A stretch of 64,000 bases of DNA from Aromatoleum tolulyticum (GTDB lineage: Bacteria; Pseudomonadota; Gammaproteobacteria; Burkholderiales; Rhodocyclaceae). The notes below the pieces were generated by a model that did no database searches, was not told the origin of the DNA, and saw only the letters and a program-made list of their open reading frames with translations. Where the stretch lies: the NCBI RefSeq assembly GCF_900156155.1, contig NZ_FTMD01000007.1, positions 124,001-188,000 on the forward strand, in the 5' to 3' direction. The position numbers were made by a program, and so were the translations under genes. The stretch's first letter is position 1, and every line of letters begins with the position of its first letter. This document shows positions 1 to 8,447 of this stretch, in pieces.

Positions 1-2718
1 CGGCGCGACGCGCTGCGTGACCTGGGCGCGCACTTTCAGCTTGGCCTTGGTCGGCGACTCGACCCAGATGTAGTCGCCGTTGCGGAAGCCGGCGTCGTTG
101 GCGTCCTTCGGATTGACCTCGGCGAACATCTCCTGCTGCAGCTCGGCGAGCCACGGGTTGGAGCGCGTTTCCTCACCGCCGCCCTCGTACTCGACGAGAC
201 GCCCCGAGGTCATGATCAGCGGATACTCCTTGGAGATGTCCTTGACCTTGTCCTGGAGCGACTTGTACAGCGTCGGCAGGCGCCAGAACTTCATCTTGTC
301 GTCGTGCGTGGGGTACTTCTCGACCAGATCCGGACGCGGCGAATAGATCGGCTCGCGGTGCAGCGGCACCGGATCGGGGAAGTTCCACACCAGCGCGCGC
401 GCCTTGGCGTTGCCGAAGGGGTGCATGCCGTGGTTCTTCATCGCGACGCGGATGATGCCGCCCGAGAGGTCGGTCTTCCAGTTCTTGCCTTCGGCGGCGG
501 CCTTCTCGGCGTCGGTGAGCTCGTCCCACCAGCCGAGCTTCTTCAGCAGCACGTCGTCGAACTCGGGATAGCCCATCTGCAGCTCGGCACCCTTGGAGGC
601 GGAGCCTTCCTCGGCGAGCAGCGACACGCCGTCGCGCTCGACGCCGAAGTTGGCGCGGAAGTTGCCGCCGCCTTCCATCACGTGCTTCGACGTGTCGTAC
701 AGGTTGGGCGTGCCGGGATGCTTGAGCTCGGGCGTGCCGTAGCACGGCCACGGCAGGCCGAAGTATTCGCCGTCGCACGGGCCGCCGTTGGCGCGCAGCG
801 TCTTCACGTCGAAGGTCGCCATGTTCTGCATGTGCAGCTTCAGCCGCTCGGGCGACTGGCCGCTGTAGCCGATCGTGAAGGTGCCGCGGTTGATCTCGCG
901 CAGGATGTCCTCGGGCACCGGCTCGTCCCAGCCCTGCTTGTCCTTCACCAGCGGGATGTTCTTCACCAGTTCGTCGGCGAAGCCGAACTTCTTCGCGAAG
1001 GCGTACATGATGGTGTGGTCGGGCTTGGACTCGAACAGCGGCTCGATGACCTTCTCGCGCCACTGCAGCGAGCGGTTCGACGCGGTGACCGAACCCGAGG
1101 TCTCGAACTGGGTGCACGCCGGCAGCAGATACACGCCGTCCTTCCTGACCATCGCCGCCATCGACGCGGTGGCCGACGGATAGGGGTCGATGACGACCAG
1201 CGTGTCGAGCTTCTTCATCGCCTCGACCATCTCGGCGCCGCGCGTCTGCGAGTTCGGCGCATGGCCCCAGTACACGACCGCGCGCAGGTTGCCGTTGGGC
1301 TGGTCGATGAGTTCCGGGTTCTCGAGCACGCCGTCGATCCAGCGCGACACGGTGATGCCCGACTTGGTCATCAAGTCTTCCGACTTGTAGCGCGCCTTGA
1401 CCCACTCGTAGTCGACGCCCCACACCTTGCACCAGTGCTTCCACGAGCCCGCGGCGAGGCCGTAGTAGCCGGGCAGGGAGTCGGGGTTGGGGCCGACGTC
1501 GGTCGCGCCCTGCACGTTGTCGTGGCCGCGGAAGATGTTGGTGCCGCCGCCCGACACGCCGACGTTGCCGAGCACCAGCTGCAGGATGCACATCGCGCGC
1601 ACGTTGGCGTTGCCGACGGTGTGCTGGGTCTGGCCCATGCACCACACGACGGTCGAGGGGCGGTTCTTGGCCAGCGTCTCGGCGACCGTACGCACCTGCT
1701 CCTCGGGGATGCCGGTGACTTCCTGCACCTTGTCCGGGGTCCACTTCGCGACTTCCTCGCGCACCTTGTCGAGGCCGTACACGCGCTGGCGGATGTATTC
1801 CTTGTCTTCCCAGCCGTTCTGGAAGATGTGGTACAGCATGCCCCAGATGAAGGGGATATCGGTGCCCGAGCGGATGCGCACGTAGTAATCGGCCTTCGCC
1901 GCGGTACGCGTGAAGCGCGGGTCGACGACGACCATCTTCGACCCGTTCTCCTTGGCGTGCAGGATGTGCAGCAGCGACACCGGATGCGCCTCGGCGGCGT
2001 TGGAGCCGATGAACAGCATCGCCTTCGCGTTCTGCATGTCGTTGTAGGAGTTCGTCATCGCGCCGTAACCCCAGGTGTTGGCGACGCCGGCGACGGTGGT
2101 CGAATGGCAGATGCGCGCCTGGTGGTCCATGTTGTTCGTGCCGAAGAAGGACACGAACTTGCGCAGCAGATAGGCCTGCTCGTTGCTGTGCTTCGACGAG
2201 CCGATCCAGTACACCGCGTCGGGGCCGGACTCCTCACGGATCTTCAGCAGGCGGTCGCCCACTTCCTGGATCGCCTGGTCCCACGTGATCTTCTGGTACT
2301 TGCCGTCGACGAGCTTCATCGGGTACTTCAGGCGGTGCTCGCCGTGGCCGTGCTCGCGGATCGACGCTCCCTTGGCGCAGTGCGCGCCGAGGTTGATCGG
2401 CGAGTCGAACACCGGCTCCTGGCGGATCCACACGCCGTTCTTGACCACCGCGTCGATCGCGCAGCCGACCGAGCAGTGGCTGCACACGGTGCGGCGCACG
2501 GTCGTGTCGCCGGGCGCGCCCGCCGCTTCGGGGCTCGCCGCATCGGCGCTGCCGATCAGGTGGTAGGGCAGCTGCGCCGCCAGCGCGCCGGCGCCCACGC
2601 CGAGGCCCGAGCGCTTGAGGAAGGTGCGCCGGTCCATGGTCTGGCCGAAGTGCCGCGCCGCCGAGCTGCGCAGCTGACGGGCCGCGCCCGTCGCCTGGGT
2701 GGATTTCCTCGTAAGCAT
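1..2718 (-). CDS. fdhA: Formate dehydrogenase alpha subunit, Cys-type, Tat-exported (3' end off the window)
   Basis: Catalytic molybdopterin subunit oxidising formate to CO2. About 906 residues are visible and the C-terminus runs off the left edge. A twin-arginine signal (DRRTFLKRSG, residues 29-38) begins unusually far in, after a 27-residue leader, so M28 is an alternative start. The N-terminal [4Fe-4S] cluster uses Cys79, 82, 86 and 114. The active-site position that is selenocysteine in E. coli FdnG is Cys204 here (codon TGC at 2107-2109), so this is a Cys enzyme that needs no SECIS. A GGGGGACAG ribosome site precedes the chosen start. It is the last visible gene of an operon with the Tat peptide, TorD-like, polyferredoxin and DUF3306/3305 genes. 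The beta and gamma subunits probably lie beyond the edge. The Tat signal implies a periplasmic enzyme feeding electrons through the membrane. Confidence 0.96.
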   Translation of the reverse strand, partial: MLTRKSTQATGAARQLRSSAARHFGQTMDRRTFLKRSGLGVGAGALAAQLPYHLIGSADAASPEAAGAPGDTTVRRTVCSHCSVGCAIDAVVKNGVWIRQEPVFDSPINLGAHCAKGASIREHGHGEHRLKYPMKLVDGKYQKITWDQAIQEVGDRLLKIREESGPDAVYWIGSSKHSNEQAYLLRKFVSFFGTNNMDHQARICHSTTVAGVANTWGYGAMTNSYNDMQNAKAMLFIGSNAAEAHPVSLLHILHAKENGSKMVVVDPRFTRTAAKADYYVRIRSGTDIPFIWGMLYHIFQNGWEDKEYIRQRVYGLDKVREEVAKWTPDKVQEVTGIPEEQVRTVAETLAKNRPSTVVWCMGQTQHTVGNANVRAMCILQLVLGNVGVSGGGTNIFRGHDNVQGATDVGPNPDSLPGYYGLAAGSWKHWCKVWGVDYEWVKARYKSEDLMTKSGITVSRWIDGVLENPELIDQPNGNLRAVVYWGHAPNSQTRGAEMVEAMKKLDTLVVIDPYPSATASMAAMVRKDGVYLLPACTQFETSGSVTASNRSLQWREKVIEPLFESKPDHTIMYAFAKKFGFADELVKNIPLVKDKQGWDEPVPEDILREINRGTFTIGYSGQSPERLKLHMQNMATFDVKTLRANGGPCDGEYFGLPWPCYGTPELKHPGTPNLYDTSKHVMEGGGNFRANFGVERDGVSLLAEEGSASKGAELQMGYPEFDDVLLKKLGWWDELTDAEKAAAEGKNWKTDLSGGIIRVAMKNHGMHPFGNAKARALVWNFPDPVPLHREPIYSPRPDLVEKYPTHDDKMKFWRLPTLYKSLQDKVKDISKEYPLIMTSGRLVEYEGGGEETRSNPWLAELQQEMFAEVNPKDANDAGFRNGDYIWVESPTKAKLKVRAQVTQRVAP

Positions 2719-2733
2719 CGCCTGTCCCCCCGC

Positions 2734-2940
2734 CTAGATGCGCGCAGTGCGGTAGTAGTTGCGCGCGTGCTCGCTGACGCCGCGTTCCGCCCCGGTTTCG
2801 CCCGCCGCCTGCGCGAGCGGGGCGGCGACCGCGGCCGGCTTGCCGGCAACGGTCGCGACGGCCGCCGCGGCCGCGGCGCCGCCGGCGCCGAGGGTCAGCA
2901 GGAAATGACGGCGCTGCAGGCCGGATTTCTTGTCTTCCAT
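2734..2940 (-). CDS. Small Tat-signal peptide of formate dehydrogenase operons
   Basis: This 68-residue protein is little more than a twin-arginine signal: QRRHFLLTLG near residues 9-18, then a long Ala-rich hydrophobic stretch and a short hydrophilic tail ending YYRTARI. It matches the known family of small formate-dehydrogenase-region Tat targets that sit directly upstream of fdhA. It lies 15 bases before fdhA on the same strand and is surely co-transcribed. Its role in the family is not established; it may be an exported accessory or assembly factor. Confidence 0.85.
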   Translation of the reverse strand: MEDKKSGLQRRHFLLTLGAGGAAAAAAVATVAGKPAAVAAPLAQAAGETGAERGVSEHARNYYRTARI

Positions 2941-2992
2941 GGTCCTTCTCCCGTATCGGATCGCGTGGCCGGTCCCGCGGACCGGGAGCGAC

Positions 2993-3637
2993 CTACTCCA
3001 TTGCGAAAGCTTCGCTCTCGATGTCGAAAAACGCCCGCATCAGCGCACCGGCGCGGGCATAGAACCGTGCCTGCGGCGCCGCGGCGAGCGCGTCGGCGAG
3101 GCGCGCGTACCAGGGCTGCAGGTGACGGATGAAAAAGCGGCGCTGCCGCGCGAGGCCGGCCTCGTCGGGGCCGGTGAGCACGAGGTGGCGCATGACCTCG
3201 GCGAGCGCGGCGATGTGGTCCTCGGTCTCGGCGACGCCGGGACGGCGCGCGAGGCCCAGTTCGGCGAGGTCGTCGCGCAGCTCGGCGAGTGGCTCCTCCA
3301 TCAGGAAGCCCGCGAGGTAGAAGGACCCGAAGAGCATCACGTCGGGCCGGCCGATGCCGTAGAACAGGGTGTCGTATTCGTCATGCACGGCGGCCGCTTC
3401 GCTGCCCGCGGCGATCTCGCCGAGCACCGCCCAGGCGGCCGCGAACGGCGTGTCGCCGCTGCCGAGCACCCGCGCCGAGGCCTCCAGCGCGGCGAGCAGC
3501 GGCGCCTCCGGCGCGGCGAAGAACAGGTTGCCCAGCAGCGCGTAGTGGTGCGCACGCGCGCGGTCCTCGTCGGTGAGCACCGGCCCGTCGCCGGGCGTCG
3601 GGTGCTGCGGCTGGAAAATCGTGGCAGGGGCGTTCAT
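2993..3637 (-). CDS. TorD/DmsD-family molybdoenzyme chaperone
   Basis: This 214-residue cytoplasmic, all-helical protein is of the TorD type, a family that binds the Tat signal of a molybdoenzyme and holds it until the cofactor is inserted. Visible family features are the N-terminal helix RAHHYALLGNLFFAAPE, the EYDTLFYG segment and a conserved FYLAGFLMEEPLA stretch. Its ATG overlaps the stop of the upstream polyferredoxin gene by four bases (ATGA), indicating translational coupling. Context says the client is the FdhA encoded just downstream. Confidence 0.9.
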   Translation of the reverse strand: MNAPATIFQPQHPTPGDGPVLTDEDRARAHHYALLGNLFFAAPEAPLLAALEASARVLGSGDTPFAAAWAVLGEIAAGSEAAAVHDEYDTLFYGIGRPDVMLFGSFYLAGFLMEEPLAELRDDLAELGLARRPGVAETEDHIAALAEVMRHLVLTGPDEAGLARQRRFFIRHLQPWYARLADALAAAPQARFYARAGALMRAFFDIESEAFAME

Positions 3638-5745
3638 TCGGTCATGTCCCAGGCTTTGGTGCCGTTCTCGTTTTCCATCAGGTCGATCACGCGGCAATCG
3701 GCGCACATCTGCAGGCGCCGGCGCTGCGCCTCGCTCGCGAACATCGAGTGGCCGGCCAGGCGCGCAAGCATCGTGTCGATGATCGGCTTCGCGCCCATCG
3801 CCGCGCCGCAGCGCACGCAATGGAAGATCTCGGCTTCCTTCAACGGCACCACGCGGCGCGCCGCGTCGTCGAGCAGCAGGCGCGGCGTGAGCGCGATGGC
3901 GTTCTCGGGACAGGAGCTCGCGCACAGTCCGCACTGCACGCAGCTCTTCTCGAGAAAGCCGAGGCGCATCGCGTCCGTCGCGGCGCTGAGCGCCCCGGTC
4001 GGACAGACGCCGACGCAGGACATGCACAGCGTGCAGGCATCGCTGACGGCGACGGCGCCGAAGGGGGCGCCGGCCTGCAGCGGAATCTCGGCGACCGGCA
4101 CCGGTGCCAGCGCGTGCAGGTGGCGCAGCGCGAAGTCCAGCGTGTCGCGCTTGCGCGCCACGAGGCGGAAAGTCGCCGGGCGGCTCACGCCCTGCGCGGG
4201 CGTCCAGTCCCACAGCGCGGCTTCGAGTTCGGACCAGTCGCCGGCATCGATCACGCGGACGTGCGCGCCGCCATAACCGAGACCCGCGAGGATCGTCTGC
4301 GCATGCGCGGCCTGCGCGCGCAGCGGCGTCGCGTCGTGCGTGCCGGCCGCGAGCACGGCGACCTGGCAGGCGCCGAGCGCGAGGCTGCCGAGCATCAGGT
4401 CGAGGCCCACCGCATCGGCGCTCCAGGTCTCGAACGGGATCACGCGCGCCGGCAGACCCTTGCCGCGGCGCGCGAGCCGGTCGATCAGCGCGCGGCCGGC
4501 CTCGGCGGAATGGAACAGCAGCGCGGGCGCCTCGCCGCCGGCTTCGCGATAACGCGCCAGCACCGTCTTCACGCGCAGACCGAGGTCCTCGACGCGCGGA
4601 TACTGCGACGCGAGCGCGCCCGTCGGACACACCGTCGAACAGGTGCCACAGCCCTGGCACAGGTAAGGATCGACGCGCACCGTGTCGCCCGCCGACGCGA
4701 TCGCCTCCGCCGCACAGGACTCGATGCACGCCGTGCAGCCGGTCTTGCGCGAGCGGCTGTGCGCGCACAGCTTGGGGTCGAGCGCGACGTAGCGCGGCTT
4801 CTCGAATTCGCCCATGAGATCGCCCAGCGCCTGCGCCGCGAGCGCCTGGTCGAGCGGGTCGCGCCCCGGCGCGGCGTAGCCCTGCGGCGGCTCGACGCGC
4901 TTGATGAGCGGTTCGGCCGAGAGGTCCAGCACGAGGTCGAAGCGTCCTTCGCGGCGCGTGTCGGTGCGCGCAAAATCGATCGCGCCGACCGTGCCGCAGG
5001 CCGTCACGCACGCCCGGTGCGAGCGGCAGCGCGCAGCGTCGACCTGGTAGTCCCAGCCGATCGCGCCCTCGGGACAGGCGCGGATACAGGCGTTGCAGCG
5101 CACGCACAGATCGAGGTCGATGGGGTTCTGCTGCGTCCACGCGGCGTCGAAGGCGCCGAGGTGGCCGGTGAGCGTCACGCCCGCGCCGGACCACACCGGG
5201 TAGCGCCGTTCGGTCGGCAGTTCGGCATCGCGGCTCATGCCGGTGAGCAGCACGGACACGTCGAAGCGTGCCGTCAGCCGCTCGGCCCAGCCCAGCGCCG
5301 CGCCCGCCTCGCCGACGATCAGCAGCTGATTGCCCGCCGCGAGCGTCACGCCCGCGACCGGTTCCGGCTCGGGCAGCATCGCCGCGGCGATCAGCGCCGC
5401 CATCTTGGGCGTCGCGCCCCGGCCTTCGGCGGACCAGCCGGCGTTCTCGCGCAGGTTGAAGAAGTCGATGCGCGCCGTCGGCCGCTCCGCCGCCACCTCG
5501 GCGAACAGCGCAGCCTCCTGCGTACAGCCGACGAGCACGTCGCCGCACGCGAGCGCAGACTCGAACTCGCCGATCTCCCGTCGGCACAGTTCGTGATGGA
5601 CTTTGAGCGGCACCGTGCCCGCCGCGAGGGCTTTTTCATCGACCGCGAAACTGCGGTTGCAGTCGCACAGCCTGAGCTGTCTCTCCACTTTGGATGGTCT
5701 GCCTGCCTGATTGAGGTGCAGCAGGCCAAGCAGAGGACGTACCAA
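3634..5745 (-). CDS. Multi-cluster 4Fe-4S ferredoxin-type protein of the fdh operon
   Basis: A 703-residue protein without signal peptide or membrane segments. It carries several ferredoxin-like Cys clusters: LCVRCNACIRACP near residue 210, CRSHRACVTAC after it, CTACIESC and CQGCGTCSTVCP near 350-370, CTLCMSCVGVCP and CVQCGLCASSCP near 570-620, plus FHCVRCGAAMG and CADCRVID pairs at the C-terminus. A central non-cluster segment (about 395-540) resembles the HdrA/MvhD-like linker of related polyferredoxins. It is encoded between DUF3306 and the TorD gene. Presumed role: cytoplasmic electron relay or assembly factor for formate dehydrogenase; this is inference. The start 5745 is the most upstream Met; a later start cannot be excluded. 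Confidence 0.85.
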   Translation of the reverse strand: MVRPLLGLLHLNQAGRPSKVERQLRLCDCNRSFAVDEKALAAGTVPLKVHHELCRREIGEFESALACGDVLVGCTQEAALFAEVAAERPTARIDFFNLRENAGWSAEGRGATPKMAALIAAAMLPEPEPVAGVTLAAGNQLLIVGEAGAALGWAERLTARFDVSVLLTGMSRDAELPTERRYPVWSGAGVTLTGHLGAFDAAWTQQNPIDLDLCVRCNACIRACPEGAIGWDYQVDAARCRSHRACVTACGTVGAIDFARTDTRREGRFDLVLDLSAEPLIKRVEPPQGYAAPGRDPLDQALAAQALGDLMGEFEKPRYVALDPKLCAHSRSRKTGCTACIESCAAEAIASAGDTVRVDPYLCQGCGTCSTVCPTGALASQYPRVEDLGLRVKTVLARYREAGGEAPALLFHSAEAGRALIDRLARRGKGLPARVIPFETWSADAVGLDLMLGSLALGACQVAVLAAGTHDATPLRAQAAHAQTILAGLGYGGAHVRVIDAGDWSELEAALWDWTPAQGVSRPATFRLVARKRDTLDFALRHLHALAPVPVAEIPLQAGAPFGAVAVSDACTLCMSCVGVCPTGALSAATDAMRLGFLEKSCVQCGLCASSCPENAIALTPRLLLDDAARRVVPLKEAEIFHCVRCGAAMGAKPIIDTMLARLAGHSMFASEAQRRRLQMCADCRVIDLMENENGTKAWDMTE

Positions 5746-5853
5746 GGGAACGGCAATAAAACGGAGCAGGAATCGCCGATTTACCGCAGCGTAGCGCCCC
5801 GAATCGGGTCAGTCGGGACTAAAAGTCGCAGCGTCCCCAAAATGTCGCATTTG

Positions 5854-6417
5854 TTACGCCTTATCGGCGGCCGCGGCGTCACCGCTACCGGCCGGCATCG
5901 GCGCTTCGCCGTGCCCGCTTCCCTGCGCCGCTCCGGCGGGCGGCTCGCCGGGTGCCCCCTCCGCCGCCCGCTTTGCTGCAGGCGCCGGCGCATCGGGAGC
6001 CGCAGCTTCGGCTTCCTCGTCCTTGAGCAGCGTCTCGAACTGGCGCAGGCGCTGCAGCATGTCGGCCGGGATCGGGTCGCTGCCCGAGTAATCGTCGATG
6101 TAGATATCGAGCTTGTCCATGCGCTCGAAATGGAAGTGCGGGTCGCTGAAGAGCTTGCGCAGCGCCGCGCGGCGCAGCGACTCGCTGACCTCCTCCTTCA
6201 TGAAGGCGCTGAAGTCCGCCGTGAGGTCCAGGCTGTCGATGGGCGGCAGCGCGGCTTCCGCGTGCGACACCGGGGACCCGGTTTCAGCCGGCGGCCCCGC
6301 AACGGGAGCGGGGACATCTTGCTCGGCCGGGGCCGCCGGCACCACCGGGGCCACGGGCTCGGTCGAGGCAGCGTCGCCGCGCTTCAGCCGCGACCAGCGT
6401 TCGAGGAAACGGCTCAT
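5854..6417 (-). CDS. DUF3306 protein of formate dehydrogenase operon
   Basis: A 187-residue protein. The N-terminal MSRFLERWSRLKRG is characteristic of DUF3306. It is followed by a Pro/Ala-rich disordered region (about 18-58), a conserved core (IDSLDLTADFSAFMKEEVSESLRRAALRKLFSDPHF, then MDKLDIYIDDY) and a long Ala/Pro-rich tail from about 135. No membrane segments or metal motifs are seen. Its start overlaps the end of the DUF3305 gene by four bases. Function is unknown; the family travels with DUF3305 and Mo/W formate dehydrogenase genes, so a maturation or regulatory role is the contextual guess. Confidence 0.88.
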   Translation of the reverse strand: MSRFLERWSRLKRGDAASTEPVAPVVPAAPAEQDVPAPVAGPPAETGSPVSHAEAALPPIDSLDLTADFSAFMKEEVSESLRRAALRKLFSDPHFHFERMDKLDIYIDDYSGSDPIPADMLQRLRQFETLLKDEEAEAAAPDAPAPAAKRAAEGAPGEPPAGAAQGSGHGEAPMPAGSGDAAAADKA

Positions 6418-6881
6418 CCCTGCTCCCGGTCCTGCGCCAGCGGGTCGTTGCGGCGGATCTTCTTGCGCGGTGCCGGCTTGTAGTGCAGGTTCACGAACGC
6501 ACCGACCCAGTCGGCGATCTCGCGCGGCATCGCGACGCCGTCGACCTGCTCGCCCGAGTCGAGCAGGCGCGCCGCCTCGCCGTAGCTCACGGTGGCGACG
6601 AGCGGCTTGGCGACGCCGTCCTCCTTGCGCCACATCACGAACACCTTGGGCACCGGCGAGCTCAGGTTGAGGAAGTAGTTGTCCGCCTCGTCGCGGAACA
6701 GCTCCAGCGCGAAACCGCCGACGAGGTACTGGTCGCGGTCGGTCTCGGCCACCAGCTGACGCGTCGCCGCAGGGTTGTCACCGAAGGCCGGCACGACGCC
6801 GACGGCCTCCCAGGCCTCGTCCGCCCAGCGGCTCTGCAGGCGGCGGCGCTCCATGATGACGGCAACGGGAAAGTGGTCCAT
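6414..6881 (-). CDS. DUF3305 protein of formate dehydrogenase operon
   Basis: A 155-residue soluble protein of the DUF3305 family. It opens MDHFPVAVIMERR and contains the segment NLSSPVPKVFVMWR, and it ends in a basic stretch (PRKKIRRND). It appears to be the first gene of the minus-strand fdh operon. The 87 bases between it and the divergent fdhD gene must hold both promoters, though no clear -35/-10 pair stands out. ATGA overlap with DUF3306 points to a stoichiometric pair. Molecular function is unknown. Confidence 0.88.
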   Translation of the reverse strand: MDHFPVAVIMERRRLQSRWADEAWEAVGVVPAFGDNPAATRQLVAETDRDQYLVGGFALELFRDEADNYFLNLSSPVPKVFVMWRKEDGVAKPLVATVSYGEAARLLDSGEQVDGVAMPREIADWVGAFVNLHYKPAPRKKIRRNDPLAQDREQG

Positions 6882-6968
6882 GCGGCGAACTCCGGGTGAC
6901 TCGGTCTCTCATAGGATAGGCGATGCGGCCGCGGCGGGCGAACCTCGCGACCGGCGCCTGCGGCTAGA

Positions 6969-7835
6969 ATGGTGCCTCGAACCTACCCGTCCATCTCCAT
7001 GCCCCCAGCCCCCGACACGCCGCGCCGTCCGCTGCTGAGCCACGCGAGCCACCCGCTGACGGTGACGATCCCGGCCGTCGACGAAAACGGCGAACACGTG
7101 CCGACGCAGATCGCCGGCGAATTCCCGCTGACGATCTACGTCGACCGCCGCGAGATCGTCACGCTGATGACCCTGGGCGCCGCGCCCGAGGCGCTGACGA
7201 TCGGCTGGCTGCGCAACCAGCGCCTGGTCGCGAGCCTCGACGACATCGAGGCGGTGCAGGTCGACTGGGAGGTCAATGCCGTCGCGGTGAAGACGCGCAA
7301 CGGCCTGGTGGACGCCGACGAGCGCCTCGGCAGCCGCACCGTCACCACCGGCTGCGGCCAGGGCACGGTGTTCGGCGGGCTGATGGACGAGATCGACGCG
7401 ATCCGCCTGCCGGCCGACCGCACACTCACGCAGGCGACGCTGTACGCGCTGATGGACGCGGTGCGCCACCACGAATCGATCTACAAGCAGGCCGGCGCCG
7501 TGCACGGCTGCGCGCTCGCGCGGCCCGCGGCAGACGGTTGCGAGATCCTGATGTTCGTAGAAGACGTCGGCCGCCACAACGCCGTCGATGCGATCGCCGG
7601 GCAGATGTGGCTGGACGGACTCGACGGCGGCGACAAGATCTTCTACACCACCGGCCGGCTCACCTCCGAGATGGTCATCAAGACCGCGCAGATGGGGATC
7701 CCCTTCCTCGTCTCGCGCTCCGGCCTGACGCAGATGGGCTGGGACATCGCGCGCAAGATCGGCCTCACGATGATCGGCCGCGCGCAGGGCAAGCACTACC
7801 TTCTATTCACCGGCGAGGAGCGATTCACGCGATGA
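6969..7835 (+). CDS. fdhD: Formate dehydrogenase accessory sulfurtransferase FdhD
   Basis: FdhD transfers sulfur from the IscS desulfurase to the Mo-bis-MGD cofactor of formate dehydrogenase. The 288-residue product has the family blocks FPLTIYVDRREIVTLMTLG, the active loop TTGCGQGTVFGG (Cys129), VRHHESIYKQAGAVHGCAL and EDVGRHNAVDAIAG. E. coli FdhD has a CxxC pair in the loop; only one Cys is present here. ATG 6969 has no clear ribosome site and M11 (6999) is an alternative. The stop overlaps the mobA start (ATGA). It is divergent from the fdh structural operon. Confidence 0.95.
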   Translation: MVPRTYPSISMPPAPDTPRRPLLSHASHPLTVTIPAVDENGEHVPTQIAGEFPLTIYVDRREIVTLMTLGAAPEALTIGWLRNQRLVASLDDIEAVQVDWEVNAVAVKTRNGLVDADERLGSRTVTTGCGQGTVFGGLMDEIDAIRLPADRTLTQATLYALMDAVRHHESIYKQAGAVHGCALARPAADGCEILMFVEDVGRHNAVDAIAGQMWLDGLDGGDKIFYTTGRLTSEMVIKTAQMGIPFLVSRSGLTQMGWDIARKIGLTMIGRAQGKHYLLFTGEERFTR

Positions 7836-8416
7836 GCACGCGCGAAAAAATCACCGGCGTCATCCTCGCCGGCGGGCAGGGGCGGCGCATGGGCAGCGTC
7901 GACAAGGGTCTGGTCGAGCTGCGCGGGCGGCCGATGGCCGAATGGGTGATCGAGCGCTTCGGCCCCCAGGTCGACGAGCTGATCATCAACGCCAACCAGA
8001 ACGCCGAACGCTATGCCGCCTTCGGCTACCCTGTCTTCCCCGACGACATCGGCGGCTTCGCCGGCCCACTCGCCGGGCTGCATGCAGCGCTCGCGCGGGC
8101 GCAGCATCCGTTGGTCGCGACGGCGCCCTGCGATTCGCCCTTCCTGCCGGCGGATCTCGTCGAACGTCTGTATCGCGGCCTCACGCAGGCCGACGCCGAG
8201 CTCGCCGTCGCGCGCACCTTCGACCAGCCCCACCCGGTGTTCTGCCTGTGCCGGCGCGACGTGCTGGCGCACCTCGACGAATTCCTCGCCGGCGGCGGAC
8301 GCAAGATCGACTTCTGGTACGCGACGCTGAAGGTCGTCGAAGTGCAGTTCGACGACGAGGAAGACGCGTTCCGCAACATCAACACCCGCGACGAGCTCGA
8401 CGACGTCGGACGATGA
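7832..8416 (+). CDS. mobA: Molybdenum cofactor guanylyltransferase MobA
   Basis: Attaches GMP to molybdopterin to give the MGD cofactor that formate dehydrogenase needs. The 194-residue product has the nucleotidyltransferase signature ILAGGQGRRMGSVDKGL (about residues 11-27), the metal-binding PCDSPFLP motif near residue 100 and INTRDEL at the C-terminus, all standard for MobA. The start codon lies inside the fdhD stop (ATGA), so the two are translationally coupled. The rationale is clear: FdhD and MobA act on the same cofactor for the enzyme encoded on the other strand. Confidence 0.95.
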   Translation: MSTREKITGVILAGGQGRRMGSVDKGLVELRGRPMAEWVIERFGPQVDELIINANQNAERYAAFGYPVFPDDIGGFAGPLAGLHAALARAQHPLVATAPCDSPFLPADLVERLYRGLTQADAELAVARTFDQPHPVFCLCRRDVLAHLDEFLAGGGRKIDFWYATLKVVEVQFDDEEDAFRNINTRDELDDVGR

Positions 8417-8447
8417 GCGTCCCCGCCCGGCCGCCCGAAGGGGGCGC

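Noticed and set aside
2107-2109. Possible selenocysteine in FdhA
   Set aside because: The codon is TGC and the frame has no in-frame TGA, so Sec insertion is not needed.
304-3132. 942-codon plus-strand open frame opposite fdhA
   Set aside because: High-GC antisense shadow: it lies opposite a clear molybdoenzyme gene, is rich in Arg/Ala/Gly with many His, and has no recognisable domain.
3748-6483. 911-codon plus-strand frame opposite the polyferredoxin and DUF3306 genes
   Set aside because: It reads through two real minus-strand genes and their gap and shows shadow composition (Arg/Ala/His).
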